From assembly GCA_963693305.1 (NCBI GenBank), contig OY855906.1:3529001-3593000 (forward strand): DNA of 64,000 nt, given 5' to 3'. Numbering within the stretch: the first letter of the stretch is position 1; each line of letters starts with the position of its first letter. Positions 1 to 12,300 of this stretch are shown one piece after another. The notes below the pieces were generated by a model. The model was given only the letters and a program-made list of their open reading frames with translations. It was not told the origin of the DNA and made no database searches. This DNA comes from Meandrina meandrites (Eukaryota; Cnidaria; Anthozoa; Scleractinia; Meandrinidae). Position numbers and translations under genes: made by a program.

Positions 1-139
1 TTTCGCGGGTTTCGATGACTCGCAAGACTGGAAGACTTCGGCAAGACTGGCGTGAGTCCATGGGGGATACGTAGCGTATCCGCTTACACCAGGGGCTTAC
101 ATAATGTTGTAAGATTTCATTTATGGTTCATTTATTAAA

Positions 140-300
140 ACTGATAATAATCGATAAAAATCGATACAATTAAGAGGACTTGAGATTGTGAGTATCGATT
201 TTCATCGATTGGTGAGACCAATCGATATTAATCGATTGATTTTTATCATTATTATCAATTATATCGATTAATTTCCGATGATCGATTATCATCGATTGGG
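140..300. repeat. ATCGAT-rich palindromic patch
   Basis: TCGAT/ATCGA words recur about ten times in both orientations within roughly 150 bp, able to pair with each other (for example around ATCGATTGGTGAGACCAATCGAT). It looks like the end of a foldback-type element or a palindromic simple repeat. No coding potential is seen. Confidence 0.5.
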
Positions 301-584
301 CACGCCGGGATTGGTTGTAGGATGAAACAAACAATAATAAGTGAAAGTTAAAACCTTTCTGGACATTTTATTAAAGGGTTAAAAGCTGGGCTCATTTACC
401 CCCTCAAAACTGTAGTAAGCCACCTTAAGGTGATTCCACTGTATTGCATTGCGCATCCTTGCTGCGCATAACTTTTCGCGTCATTTAGCGCGCGCATAAG
501 CGCGTGCCACAAGCACGCGCACACAGCATTAGGCGATTTCCTTCAGGTTAAGCTCGGCAGAGAAATAACTAGTTATTTTCTTCT

Positions 585-993
585 AAACGAGCACGGTGAC
601 CCCCATTTTTTAATGCAGTAATTTAATTGACATACGGTTGGCTACAATATATCGCCATTTAAAGAAAAGTTAAATACTCTACTTTGAGATATTTTAATTT
701 GAATGCTTTAAAAAGCACGTAAATAGGTAGTGCTGCTTACGTGCGCACACAGCAAAATCTTTAATTTCTTCCATAATCTCAATTCCAGTTCAATTAAAAT
801 AGTTGGTTATGTAAGATTAAAGTCTGTTTTGTCGAACTGCTTCGATATTTTAATGCAAGAAATGGTTTTTGCTAGAAATGATAGTTCACTTTTCGGATTT
901 CCAGGGTTACTAATATAAGGCTCGTGGGTCATATATTTATCATAATAGCCATCCAGGTTACACAAAAACGAGCACGGTGACCCCCATTTTTTA
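585..993. repeat. 28-bp direct repeat pair
   Basis: The same 28 bases, beginning AAACGAGCACGGTGACCCCC and followed by ATTTTTTA, occur at 585-612 and 966-993 in the same orientation, with unrelated sequence between. This is probably part of a dispersed repeat. Confidence 0.6.
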
Positions 994-1147
994 TTGCATT
1001 TTTGTAATACTCATAATATAGATATGAACTGGACCAAGTCTTAGAAAATTCTAAAGACTCCTTCTTTTTCAGTGGAATCACCTTAAGTGCCAATGTAACT
1101 CTCTCGATACAGTACGAAGATCTGCTCTCAAACAGCAGTACACTCAC

Positions 1148-4100
1148 CTTTCCTTTCTTGTCCTTCTTCTTTTTGTCTTTTTTATCATCCGACTTTTTCT
1201 TGTCAGAATCGTCTTCATCCTCTTTCGTCTTGTCTTTATCTGTCTTCTTCTTCTTATCCTCTGTTTTTTCCTTGGACTTTTTATCTAGAAAAACAGAAAG
1301 GTACAGTCAGTTGAAACTTAGACATGCAACTGCTGTGCGCTGTTTATAATTAGAGAACATCCTCGACATTGTACTCTTCCACCTTGCAATTTTTTGAGAT
1401 TAGGGACGAGCCAGTAATTTTATTGTAACGAATCATGACATGACATTATTGATACCTTTTTTAGGATCCTTCGTTTCTTCCTGCTCTTTTTCCTTATCCT
1501 CCTCTTCGTTTTCTTCCTCCTCTTCATCCTCATCTTCGTCGTCATCTTCTTCACTTTCCTCTTCAGCTTCTTGTTTTTTCTTGGAATCAGCTTTCTTATC
1601 TTTTTCTTTAACTTCAGATTTCTTGTCCGAAACTTTTTGCTGCTCCTTCTTGTTGTTTACCTCATCTTCTTCATCTTCGTCCTCGTCCTCTTCTTCGCTT
1701 TCCTCTTCTTCCGAATCCTCTTCCTCCTCCTCCTCCTCCTCTTCTTCGTCCTTCTTTTTCTTCTTCTCCACTTTTGTAACTTCAATTTTCTTTCCAACAA
1801 CTTTAAGTTGCTCGCTCTTCTTGGGTTTTCCTTCCTCTGGACTATCTTCCTCGTCACTTTCTTCCTCTTCGTCCTCTTCGCCTGATTCCTCTTCTTCACC
1901 TTCTTCCTTCGAATGAACCTTATCTATCTTCTCTAGTTTTGTTGTGACAGTTGTAGCAGTGGCTGTTTTCTTTGTGTCTGAGGGCCCCTCCTCTTCACTA
2001 TCACTTTCATCTTGAGTCATGGATTCCTCGGATTCTTCATCTACAATTTATCAGCAAATAGAAAATAAAACAGTAAGAATAAAAGTACTACAAAACGAAA
2101 ACTTTCTAGATTTTCAGCCTCAAGCCGAAGCTACACGTTTCAACATTGTTGTGCGACATCTCCAACACCGCAAATGTCGGATATGTCTGACAAAGTTATA
2201 CGCTACTTCTTGGACTACTTGATCTGCCATTTCAAATATCCAATGTTGTCGGCTTGGGGACTGGGTGCTTAAATATGATTGGATGTTGGCATGTAACATT
2301 GTTGGAAAGCCGGCTAAGCCTTCTTACATTATTTGACGTTGGGCAAACTGTTTGACAGCAATCAAAACACTCGTTTGACAAAAAATGTTGGAAAAACGTC
2401 ATCCAACATGTGTGCTACACGTTCCAACATTGTCGGATCGACAATAGTTGTACAACAATGTTGGAACGTCTAGGCCTAGCTTAACCGTTCATTACAGGAA
2501 TGCATTTAAAATCAGAAAATTAATATATAAAATATTTTTAACGAGATAAGTACATCGAGCCTGAGGGCTAAGAAAAATTCACGCTTAGTTGGTGAGCTAG
2601 TGCATTAAGTTTCCATCTCAAAACAAATTTCTCATGATGTGATTGCATCTTCACGATGAAAAACACTGCACTTGTCCTCCAGCAAATTTGCTCAAGGGCA
2701 AATCATGCAATTCAAATCTAATCTTGCATAAGCAGATACTTCTAATTTTTATAAATAAAAATGTGGTGTAAAGGTTATTCAGTGCAGGCTGTTTGATTAC
2801 CTACCTGCTTTCTTAATATCTACTTTTTTCCCTTCTTCCCTCAAATTAGCTGTTTTGCTTGTCTTTTTCTTATCTTTCTCCTCATTTTCATCTTCGTCGT
2901 CTTCACTCTCTGATATGCCAGAGGAACTCTCAGCATCCTTTGGTTTTCCAGCCCGTTTAGTGATCTATGTATCACAGTGAACAGAATTAGTCCACAGGTT
3001 TTCTTTTTAGCTGCTTATATGAAGAGTTGAACTATAACTGCGAAGATCTCATTCTCTTTCGTTACAATTAGTGCAGTCAATTGAAAACTTCAGTGTGCTT
3101 TCTCAGATCCATTGCTGGGTTGATCTACTAATCAACAGATTAAGACCAACAAGACTTGCAACAGAAAACAGTCACTCTGGATGGATTCGAAAATTTAAAA
3201 AATACAAAACGGATGACGTGAAGGTGAAATGCAGCGGATTTTCACTAGTTCACTGAGTTGCAAAGCTGGTTTGGCGAATAACAATGTAACAATATACATA
3301 ATTTATGTAGAAAAAAAGTGTAGAGAATTCTTTTGTATTGACTAGAACAATGACCAATACCTTTAAGAAGCATGTGTGATGGCAAAGTTTTCAGTTGCAT
3401 GTTTTGAAGGCATCAACAGTAAAGAGAGTTGTGCATACCACTTGGGATGTCAACAAGACAGGAAACCTACATACCTTTGTTTCTTTGCTTGTTGATGACT
3501 TGTTTTCTTTGTCTGAATCGTCATTTCTTTTTTCCCTTTCTACTATTGATGAGTTAAATAAGAGAACCGAGGGTAAGTCTGGTATGTTTAACAATTCCAC
3601 AACTAAGAATCCATTCAAACAACATGTTTCCTCCATTTGTATCTACACTGACAGTGACGCATGTAGAATCCCTAACATGAAAGCATGAATGCTGGATCTA
3701 TACTAGCCTGATGACAACACTCAATGCAGCAGGCTTTTTTAAACACTGAACACCCATTAATTGTATGAATCAGGGCAAATAAGAGATAATGAAAACAACA
3801 GACTATGAAAAGCTCATCTTTCAAGCATGAAGTGAAAAAATGGCCAGTGGAAACATGGCTGTATTCAAAATCTGGGGGAGAGCTGTACCCGGTAAAGTGT
3901 GCAATTACCTTGCTCATCGTGTGATATTTTAGGTAATGTAGACATGTCAAGTGGATTGGCAGGCATCTTTTCCTCTTTAGACACCTCCTTCTTCAGGGCT
4001 GGAAGTGTCCGAGACAAAGGAGGTAAAGTGGACTTATTGATTGGTGGCAGTGACCCTCCCATCGAGTTACCAAGGCTCTAAATAAGAAACAATTGCTCAG

Positions 4101-7100
4101 TAGTTAACAAAAACACATGGTTAATTAAATTATTAAGCTGCCAAAGGTCCAGATAATTAACAATTGGTTCACATGTTTTAGCGTACACTATTGAGTGTAG
4201 TGCAGATGATCATCTTCTTGGGGACATTATTCCTTTTGGCTACCCTGTAAATCCAAGATGAAAAAAAAAAAGTTATGTATGAACTCTACCTCTATGTTTC
4301 TTTGTCGACGCTTATTCCTTGCTGCACCCCCTGCTGGAAGAGTAGCAGCAAGACCACCCCTATAACCTGGTGGTCCATCCACAACATCCTGCAGACTTTT
4401 AGTAGATGAAATTGAAGATGCAAGAATATCCTTCTCGGCTTCAGCCTCGCTGTCTGTACCGTCATTGTTCTCAGTTGTTTTAACTGCAGTAACAAGTGTG
4501 TGACATCCCCCACAGGCAACTTTTTGTACCGTGAAGTTATCAAATCTAGTCACTTTTCCAAGCTTAAAAAGATTAGAGAATGACTCCTCTCCCATTCCAA
4601 GTTTTCCATGTCGTCCATCTCCACACATGTAAAGATTTCCATGTTTTGTTATTACTGCCATGTGAGACTCGCCGCAGGCTACATATCGAACATGAATATT
4701 TCCTAGAGAAGTCACTTGTTTAGGAGTTGGGCACTCTAGCAATGAAGATCCATGCCCAAGCTGCCCATGATCTCCTTGTCCAAATGTATATAATTTTCCA
4801 TTACTGGTGACTGCCACTGTGTGATTTCCACCGCATGCAACAGTGATTACTTGTTCATTTATACTAGAAAGTTTCTGAAGTTGTGATGTGTCACTGAGTT
4901 GTGAATCATCCAGTCCTAGCTTGCCACTTTCATTCTCTCCACATGTGTACAAAGAACCATCATCTGCAGTTATAATTGATACATCAGAATTTAGTGTAAA
5001 TATTCAGAATTTAGACATGTAAATATTTTTAACTTTATGTAGCTTAGATATATTTTAATGTAAATAGTGTCCCCAAATAGTTTTTAAAAGCTAAATACTA
5101 CTGATACTATAGTTAAGTATTTCATTCACATCATTACAACTTGAATCCTTTTATTATTTTTTTTAGCAAAACAATTGTTTCTCCTTGGATTAATTGCAAG
5201 GCATTATACATGTAGGCTTGTTGTGTGTAGCTATATCTCTGCACGCATTCCATGCCTATGATTCTTTGCAACATCATCACATAGGCAAGAAATGCGTGTA
5301 AAGAGTTATGTTGCAACACTCTCTGTACAAATTATGTTATTGTTGTGAACCATTACTAACTTTGTCATAACTCACCGGTAACTACAGCCATGTGATAATA
5401 GCCACAACTGACTGCCACTACTTTTCCTCTTAACTGCAGACGGGTAGGTACATTACAGTCCTCGCCACCTTGGCCTGTTTGCCCTTCACTGCTAGAACCC
5501 CATGTATACAGCTTTCCTTCAGCTACAGGAAAAAGAGCTACAATAGTAAGATGCCAGCTGTAAGTCTTTAAGACTTCCCCCACCCCTGCCACTATTAGCC
5601 CTCCCAGTTATCGGACCTCCTGTCTGCTAATGAAAAAAATATCCCAGTTTTAAGTCCTCCCCATCCAACTTTTCATATTCACTAAACTTACTCATGGAAC
5701 ATTGCAATTCAAATAGAAAAAGGTAATGAATAGGTTTGCAAGTACAGTGCAGATTCAAATGTTTAACCAGAATGGCTTTCTTACAATGTATCCCTAGTCA
5801 GAGGACTAGAGTAAGGAAATATTATTAGCAACCAGGGATTAAATAATCCATTACCAGTAACTGCTGCAGTGAAGTCTGATCCACAAGCAAGCATCTTATA
5901 CTGCTGATCAGGTAAAGACTCAATTGCTTTGGGGACATTGGAATTCTACAGGTCAGAACAGTAAAATAAATATTTATTTACTACTTATAATTGGTAAAAT
6001 TTTGAAATTAACAAGCTGTAAGCTAAGCTACAAAACTTGGGTTTGACATTGCAAAGAAGTTTGAAAAATAGTTTCTTTAGCTTCAGTTTGTCTAACAAAT
6101 CCTCCCTCCACCACACCACAATAAATGCTGTTAATAATTCCACTAATTAATAGCGGAAGGACTGCCAAGCTAAAAATTGTTGTTTACCTCACAGTCGCCA
6201 TGACCTAGTTGTCCATCACTTCCAGAACCAAAGCTGTACAGTTTTCCAGATTCTGAAGGGGAGAGAAAGTTTCATTTAATCTGACAATATGAATGTTAAC
6301 TGTGTCATATGGAGGCATGGTTTTTCCAGTGATGGGTGTACCCAATAATTGTAAATAGGGTGGGGTGGTGAAACTAAGGCTCTGAAACCCTGACCCTATC
6401 CAATTTAATGTGAACCAAGTTCCTAGAATAAAAGACTTTTGACGTGAGCTTTACCTGAATAGGATACTACGAAGGGTTGAGAAGGCTGGAACTCAATACT
6501 ACAGATGACTTGGAGAAAACTGGGCACGTATGTTACAGTTTTAATTGAATCAATTATCTCTCAGTCATAACAAAATATAGAAAATCTGAACATATTAAAC
6601 GATAATGTAAACGTGGGTGCCAAAACCGCCACAAATAAAAAGAATAAAACTGAATAAGCATTAGGAAAAAATGACTTATAGTGGCGGAACCCGTCCGTTG
6701 GCAATAAGGGCTGGCGAAGGGAAATATTTTCTTGAGCTCTCGACACTTGAATGGCAAGGAATAGAAGGACGAATTAAGCCATTGTTGCTGCTTTTGCTAA
6801 AATCTTATTGGTTTAACTTTGTACCTTGTATGAAACCTCCCAACGGGTTATCAAAGGAACATGCCTCAACATGAACATTATGCTAGACATAATGTTTGGT
6901 TTTTAATGTTTAATCACTGATCTACAGTAGACTGGAGGAAGATGCAGTGTACCCTGTTCAACACAAACGACCCTGACAAAGTACAGAATGTCTAAGCTTA
7001 TGCCGAACATAAATAAAGGGGCAAAAATTCTTGTTAACTGACCAGTTGATACAATTGTGTGATTCCTTCCAGCAGCTACTATCTTTACTTTTTCTGGTTT

Positions 7101-9202
7101 CAAACCTGTAAAAAAATTCCCATTTAAGTAACAACAACATAAAAATTCACAATCCAGTAACTACAATAAATTTTTCACCACCTCAATTTAACCTTTTAAC
7201 TTACCTGTAAAGTTTTACATGCAAACCAGAGTAAAATGTTACTACAGCTAGTAGGGAAATTAATTTCCATTTCACTCTTTGTTAGTCCATTGTTGCCCTC
7301 AGTGGTCCACACAATCAGAGGTGTTGATCTATTTAATATCGGCATGAGGGGAGATTTCAGGTCAAGCAAAATATTAGGGTTTAATAATGCATCAGTCAAT
7401 TCCAAAATTGTTGATCACCCTGGGGAACCCCTGGAGAGTTGGATTTTTGGAAAACTTTTGTTCAAATTCCCTGCTACGTTGGCAGTTTAGGTGGCCACCG
7501 ACATTTCGGGCAAAGAAATCCCAGTGTGTTCTTTCACTCCATGTACCGGTAGCTTAAAATCGCTCTTTCTAGTACTGCTTATATGTTTTCTGTGAAAGAT
7601 TTCTGGTACTCCCTCATTGAGTGTTCTATTTCAAATTGTTGCAGTTGCTACAAAGCCAGGTTTGTGAAGAGTCCAAGGCTTGGCCGAGTAGTACTTAAGG
7701 GCGACCTCTTGGAAGGTCCGGGGATATGCCTCTAGTAGGGTGCCTAAATTCTAACTTTTCATAACAGAAAATGGGCCAATTTTCACTTTGCCAAAACTTG
7801 CACTTGTCTTTGATCAGACTTGATCCCATCATGACAGGGTAATTGCAAAATGGATAATGCTAAGATACATTCCAAACTGCTTTCCTATTTCATCTATGAA
7901 CTTGAAAGTGCTTTGCATTCAGCATTTTTTCGTTTGCACATTTTTAAACAACAAGTGGGTTGAAAAAATTGCAGGCCCAGGTCTGCAGGCTAGCTATGCC
8001 ATGCTACTATGGTATCTCTGAGGGTATGTGTCTGGAACGGCAATATTATTGCTTGATGTCAAGCTAATTAAACTGACAACTCATGAATTGTCTGTAATAA
8101 ATTATTAAACCTGGTTTTAATTAGGAAGTTGGAAAGGAAAAAACATGAAATTTGATATATGATCTGACAGGTGCTCTTTATCATCCAGGAAGCACAGAAT
8201 GTGATTGATCAGTGCCTATGATACCAAGTACTAGCAGTACCAAAAACAGCAAAAATAAAAAGAAAGAAAAACAAAAGAAAAAAGAAAAAAAAAGAAAGTG
8301 AAAAACACTAAAAATTAAGATGCTTAAGTGTGTATTGTCACAAGTTGCTTGGAAACCCTTAAGCTGGTGACTGTATGGCTGCGGAAATCAAACAAATCAT
8401 TCAATAATTAAATAATAATTATTTTAAAACCCGATTAGCCAAGTCAGCTTGCTTTTGAGCTAGAACACCTGAATAAAAATATAATTTAGTGAAAAATAAC
8501 CTCGTTGTAAACCACTTTTCTATATACTTCATACAAGTATGAAAGCTATTGACCACAACTAACTTCCTCACTGCAGCGATCAGCCGAATTTTAATATTTT
8601 CACGGCAATTGAGTTACTGTAAGTCTTAATTACGACCGCGATGAAATTGAAACTTACGTTTGACAAGCTTTGGGCTCGGAAACTGCACAGTGCTTCCATG
8701 GCCGAGCTGCCCCCAGTCGTTACTTCCAAATGTGTAAAGCTTTCCGTTTTCTGTGCGAGACATTACAAAGCGTACAATAACGTTATTAGCTTACAGTAAG
8801 TTTATTTGTGATACAAATCAGTGTTGTGCGGAATCTGTACTGCACTTCCCCGCAGATTGTTCAGTTCAGTTTACAAGAAATGCAACAAGATCAGTTTTAA
8901 ATAATACAGTTTTATAGTTAAGGCTACCTGTAACTACAGCGGAATGCTCGTCTCCACAAGCGAGATGGATGACCGCATCATCCCGAATCCAAAATTTGTT
9001 GTCCAAGAAACGGCTTTTGCCAAACGTAAACACGGCTCCAGAATCTGCAACAACGCGAAACCGAATCACACAAGAGGACAAACATTTCGAGACTCGCCTA
9101 CATCATGACCTGTCTAATCTTTAACAGCTGAGGACCATTTTTGAAATAAAGACAAAAAAGTAAAATAAACAAACCTGGCACATCCTCGTCGTCCGACGCC
9201 AT
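1148..9202 (-). CDS. RPGR: RPGR, retinitis pigmentosa GTPase regulator (3'-partial)
   Basis: A ciliary scaffold protein; in vertebrates it acts at the connecting cilium with RPGRIP1 and PDE6D. Exons read on the minus strand: 9202-9175, 9044-8928, 8750-8658, 7105-7043, 6252-6188, 5945-5855, 5522-5376, 4963-4290, 4077-3909, 3578-3475, 2964-2805, 2040-1456, 1284-1148, about 811 codons, all junctions in phase. Residues about 10-360 form a seven-bladed RCC1-like propeller. [10 protein letters not shown] and [10 protein letters not shown] at the start match RPGR rather than other RCC1 proteins, and the repeated GKLYTFG/GQLGHG blades follow. After a linker containing LPPI come Ser/Lys/Glu-rich exons and a 194-residue, almost wholly acidic exon (1456-2040), then a lysine-rich exon. 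The acidic tail resembles the vertebrate ORF15 region, but with Asp/Ser/Lys in place of Gly. The start is the first ATG, nine codons before the conserved SGAVFTFG block. It is divergent with OTC. The 3' end lies outside the window. Confidence 0.9.
2129..2481. repeat. Inverted-repeat element rich in CCAACATTG
   Basis: This lies in the RPGR intron between 2041 and 2804. The left end (GCTACACGTTTCAACATTGT) and the right end (CAACAATGTTGGAACGTCTA) are imperfect inverted copies. The interior repeats TCCAACAT/ATGTTGGA words many times. It is consistent with a small non-autonomous inverted-repeat transposon. No target-site duplication was identified. Confidence 0.5.
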
Positions 9203-9353
9203 CTTGGTTTCCACGAAAGAATCCTGCTGACCAATCAGTGCGCTTCTTGCGTTGCTCCCGCCAAAATAATCTTCGGTATTACTCGGAAATACTTCGTGAC
9301 TCCTCGTAAGTAAGATTCCGGTCGGTGTGAAACTGGAGTCACGAAAGGCAAGT
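9203..9353. promoter_or_regulatory. Bidirectional promoter RPGR/OTC
   Basis: 151 bp separate the two divergent start codons, so 5' UTRs and core promoter must share this space. Visible elements are CCAATCAG at 9231-9238 and CCGCCAAAA near 9249. The RPGR start codon itself sits in CCAAGATGGCGTC, a YY1-like AAGATGGCG motif. No TATA box is evident. Confidence 0.75.
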
Positions 9354-12300
9354 ATGGCTTTCGTTCGTGGACTTCGAGGGTGCTACCGACTTAGTTCTTC
9401 AATTTGTAAAGCTGCAAAAGGAACGGAACTTTCCTTTTGTCATTCCAGAGTAGCAGGAACTTTTCCTTCAATTAAAAAGCGCCACTGCAGTGAAAGGTAA
9501 TGTCTAATGATTAATCAGAATCAATGAGTAGTCCTGTCGGATCAATTGTTCTGAGAACACCTCTTGATCCCTAAAATATTAAATATTAAATCGCTGCATG
9601 AATGTCTTTTGGTAACCGTTCAACACCTGGAATAATCATCTGTTATTTTAACACATTTATTTATTTCCTTTGTCTCTTGGCGAGACAAATTTGTGAGTTT
9701 GGGCCTGAGTTTTGTTAAGTTCGTAATTCATGAGTTAATTGATGTTGGTTTTGGTGTACAAAGGCTAAGTGTATTTAAGTCTTATGTGACTGTCTGAAAA
9801 GTGTGTTTAAAAAAATAAGATCACTGGAAATTCTGGAATGATCTACTCAGTATCACACTCATACTCATCCTCTCCGCTCCTATCGATATCATTAGTGGGC
9901 CCAGGATAATGGAGCATTAGCTCTACACAGTAAAGTTTTCTGGGCCATGCCATTATGCATTCAACCCCCCCACCCTCCTGTTGACGAGTTTTTCTGAAGG
10001 GGTTTTGAAAGTCATTTCTGAGGGGGAAGCTTTGTCGGCATTCTTTGATCTTCAAATTAAATACATCTGAAGGGATAAGGAGAAAAGGTGGCTTTTTTTC
10101 TGATGGGGTTAAGGGCCTCTTTATATGAGTCCGGTTAAACTGGGCTGGCTTGGTGACTGAGATCTCACCTCACTCTTATTTCCTTTGTAAAAATTTCATT
10201 GTGTTTATATGAGAACGCGGGCCTGACAGGTTACCGCGATCTTGGTTTCTTCAACCAAGATCTCAGCAACTGGGATAAAAGTTTTTCCACATGAACACTC
10301 CAGCTTGGTTACCAGGACAAACTTTTTTTGCAACAGGGTGGCCAAAATGGCATAATTTTGCCTTAAATGCATTTCCACCTCAAAAGTATATGTATTTGAA
10401 TTAGTTTTATTACTTAAGTTACAAGAGTTGGCAAAGCTATGATAGTCCCGAACAATACATGTTTATGTGGCACCATTTTGGTTTTGTTTCTTGAATTTCA
10501 TCCCGCTCAACCAAGCTCAAATTTCTCATGTGAACAGACAACAAAATTTGTCCTGGTAACTGAGCCAGCCCGGTTACCAGGCTCATATGAAGAGGCCCCA
10601 AAGAAAATTTTCTCTTTTTTTTTTTTTGCGGGGGGCATCATCACTCAGCACTTTGATCTTTTTTACTTGGGGGTAAATTTTGACTTGCCCCATTGATGTC
10701 ATCAGGAGGGGTGTGGATATAAAATGAAATGGCGCTCCCTCCTTCGTGATCTTCAATGCTGTCACTTTCTTTATTTATACAGGAATGAGGTAGTCAGAGG
10801 ACCAATAGTGAAAATCAACCAATCAGATTGCTCCATAGTGGAACAATCTGATTCTAAGTGTTGTTCAAACCAGATATTATTCCAGAATTAATGATCCTGT
10901 GTGTATTGTAATGGCTCACAAAAATAAAAAAACAAACTTGACTTGCAACTAAAATGAAAGATCCTCTGGTAGTTATTGGTTTGTAAAACAACGTTAGGAA
11001 ATTCTTTTCCAATGAAAACATGAGTCATTTCATCCTTTTCATTTTTGACATATAAGAATCTTTTTCAGTCTTATAATAAATCTCTTAGTAACCACACTTG
11101 CTTGGGACAACTGGGAGAATATTGACCCTTGGTCTTTTCTGTACAGACTTCGCTAAACTTTGTCTGTATTATCAAGACCTTAGGCTCATATTGACTGCCA
11201 GTAGCAACCCTCCAAGTTTATTTTTTTCCTTAGTGGTCATTTGACCACTGACTGCTCAAGTTTGGTCACCAGTGAAAAATTTTAGTCGCTTAATTAAGCT
11301 CATGCTTTCAATCCTTCTTCTCAATTGTAGTCGCCAGACTGGCGACTTCTGTTCCAATTTAGTTGCCAGCTCCAAACTTTTAGTCGCCATGGCGACTAAA
11401 ATGGTCTTAACTTGGAGGGTTGAGTAGAGCTCTCGGCCTTGGTTAATAACTAAGGTGTATGTGTCACATAATTTCTGTTATGTTGACTTCTTCAGCCATG
11501 GATTTCCATCTGTTGTTGGACGAGATCTACTCACTCTTAAAGACTTTACTAGCAATGAGATTGGATATCTGTTATGGAGTGCTGCTGATTTAAAGGAGAG
11601 AATTAAAACATCAAAAGAGGTAGGCAAAACGTTTAACATTATTTTGATTAGGGCTGCAACGATACATTTTCTTTGCAACCGATACATATCTCGGTACAAG
11701 TGCCACGATACGATACACGATACGATACATCATAACATACAACTGACAAGTGACGTAATGTTACTAAACTCATTTGGAATCTTTAATTTCCATTGATAAC
11801 AATTAACAAATGGTAAAAAAATAACACAAGAATATAACGAGAAGTGTCTTATTCCTTGGCCATCGTAAAAAGCTTTGAATCCAAAGTCTTTCCATGCCTT
11901 TGACTTATAAGAGGACGGTGCCAGTTGTAACTCAACTGCAGAGGAAGACATTTTGACGAAAGAACCAACGTGACGAACGAACCGCGTGTTTTTGTTGCGG
12001 GCGCATAAGACTGTGTCAGCTGACAACTTATTGAAACTACGCATGCTTTCGTGCCGCCATCTTGAAAAATACGTGACTGGAAGCATGCGAAGCGATACTA
12101 AGCAACAACGAAGCCGTGTGGCTAAAAAAAGGCCTGTACTAACTTGGGTAAGGAGTCATAAAACTGATTAAAACAGTAATTTCTGAATGTTGGTAAAGTA
12201 ATTTTTCATTTTTGATGATAAATATTTTGTTGTTTTGCGATACAGCGATATCCCATTCAAATATCGATATTCGTATCGTGACAAAAAATATCGCGATTCA

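Larger units (their letters stand above)
1..1147. other. Left edge, probable RPGR intron
   Basis: No further RPGR exon could be recognised here. The last exon read (down to 1148) ends in phase 0 at a good GTGAGT donor on the minus strand, so the gene probably continues beyond the window. Reading through that donor stays open to a stop near 929, which would be a retained-intron end. The stretch holds an ATCGAT-rich palindromic patch and a 28-bp direct repeat. Confidence 0.5.

Noticed and set aside
1440..1916. Long Ser/Phe-rich open frame on the plus strand
   Set aside because: It is the antisense shadow of the RPGR acidic exon; GAA/GAG codons read backwards give Ser/Phe/Leu codons. It has no splice or homology support.
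3672..3950. Minus-strand frame of 92 codons
   Set aside because: Intronic to RPGR between exons 9 and 10. It has no homology and reads partly through the exon 9 donor.
11455..11796. Frame containing OTC exon 2 and running on
   Set aside because: Only 11496-11619 is exon; the rest reads into the intron and the hAT element.
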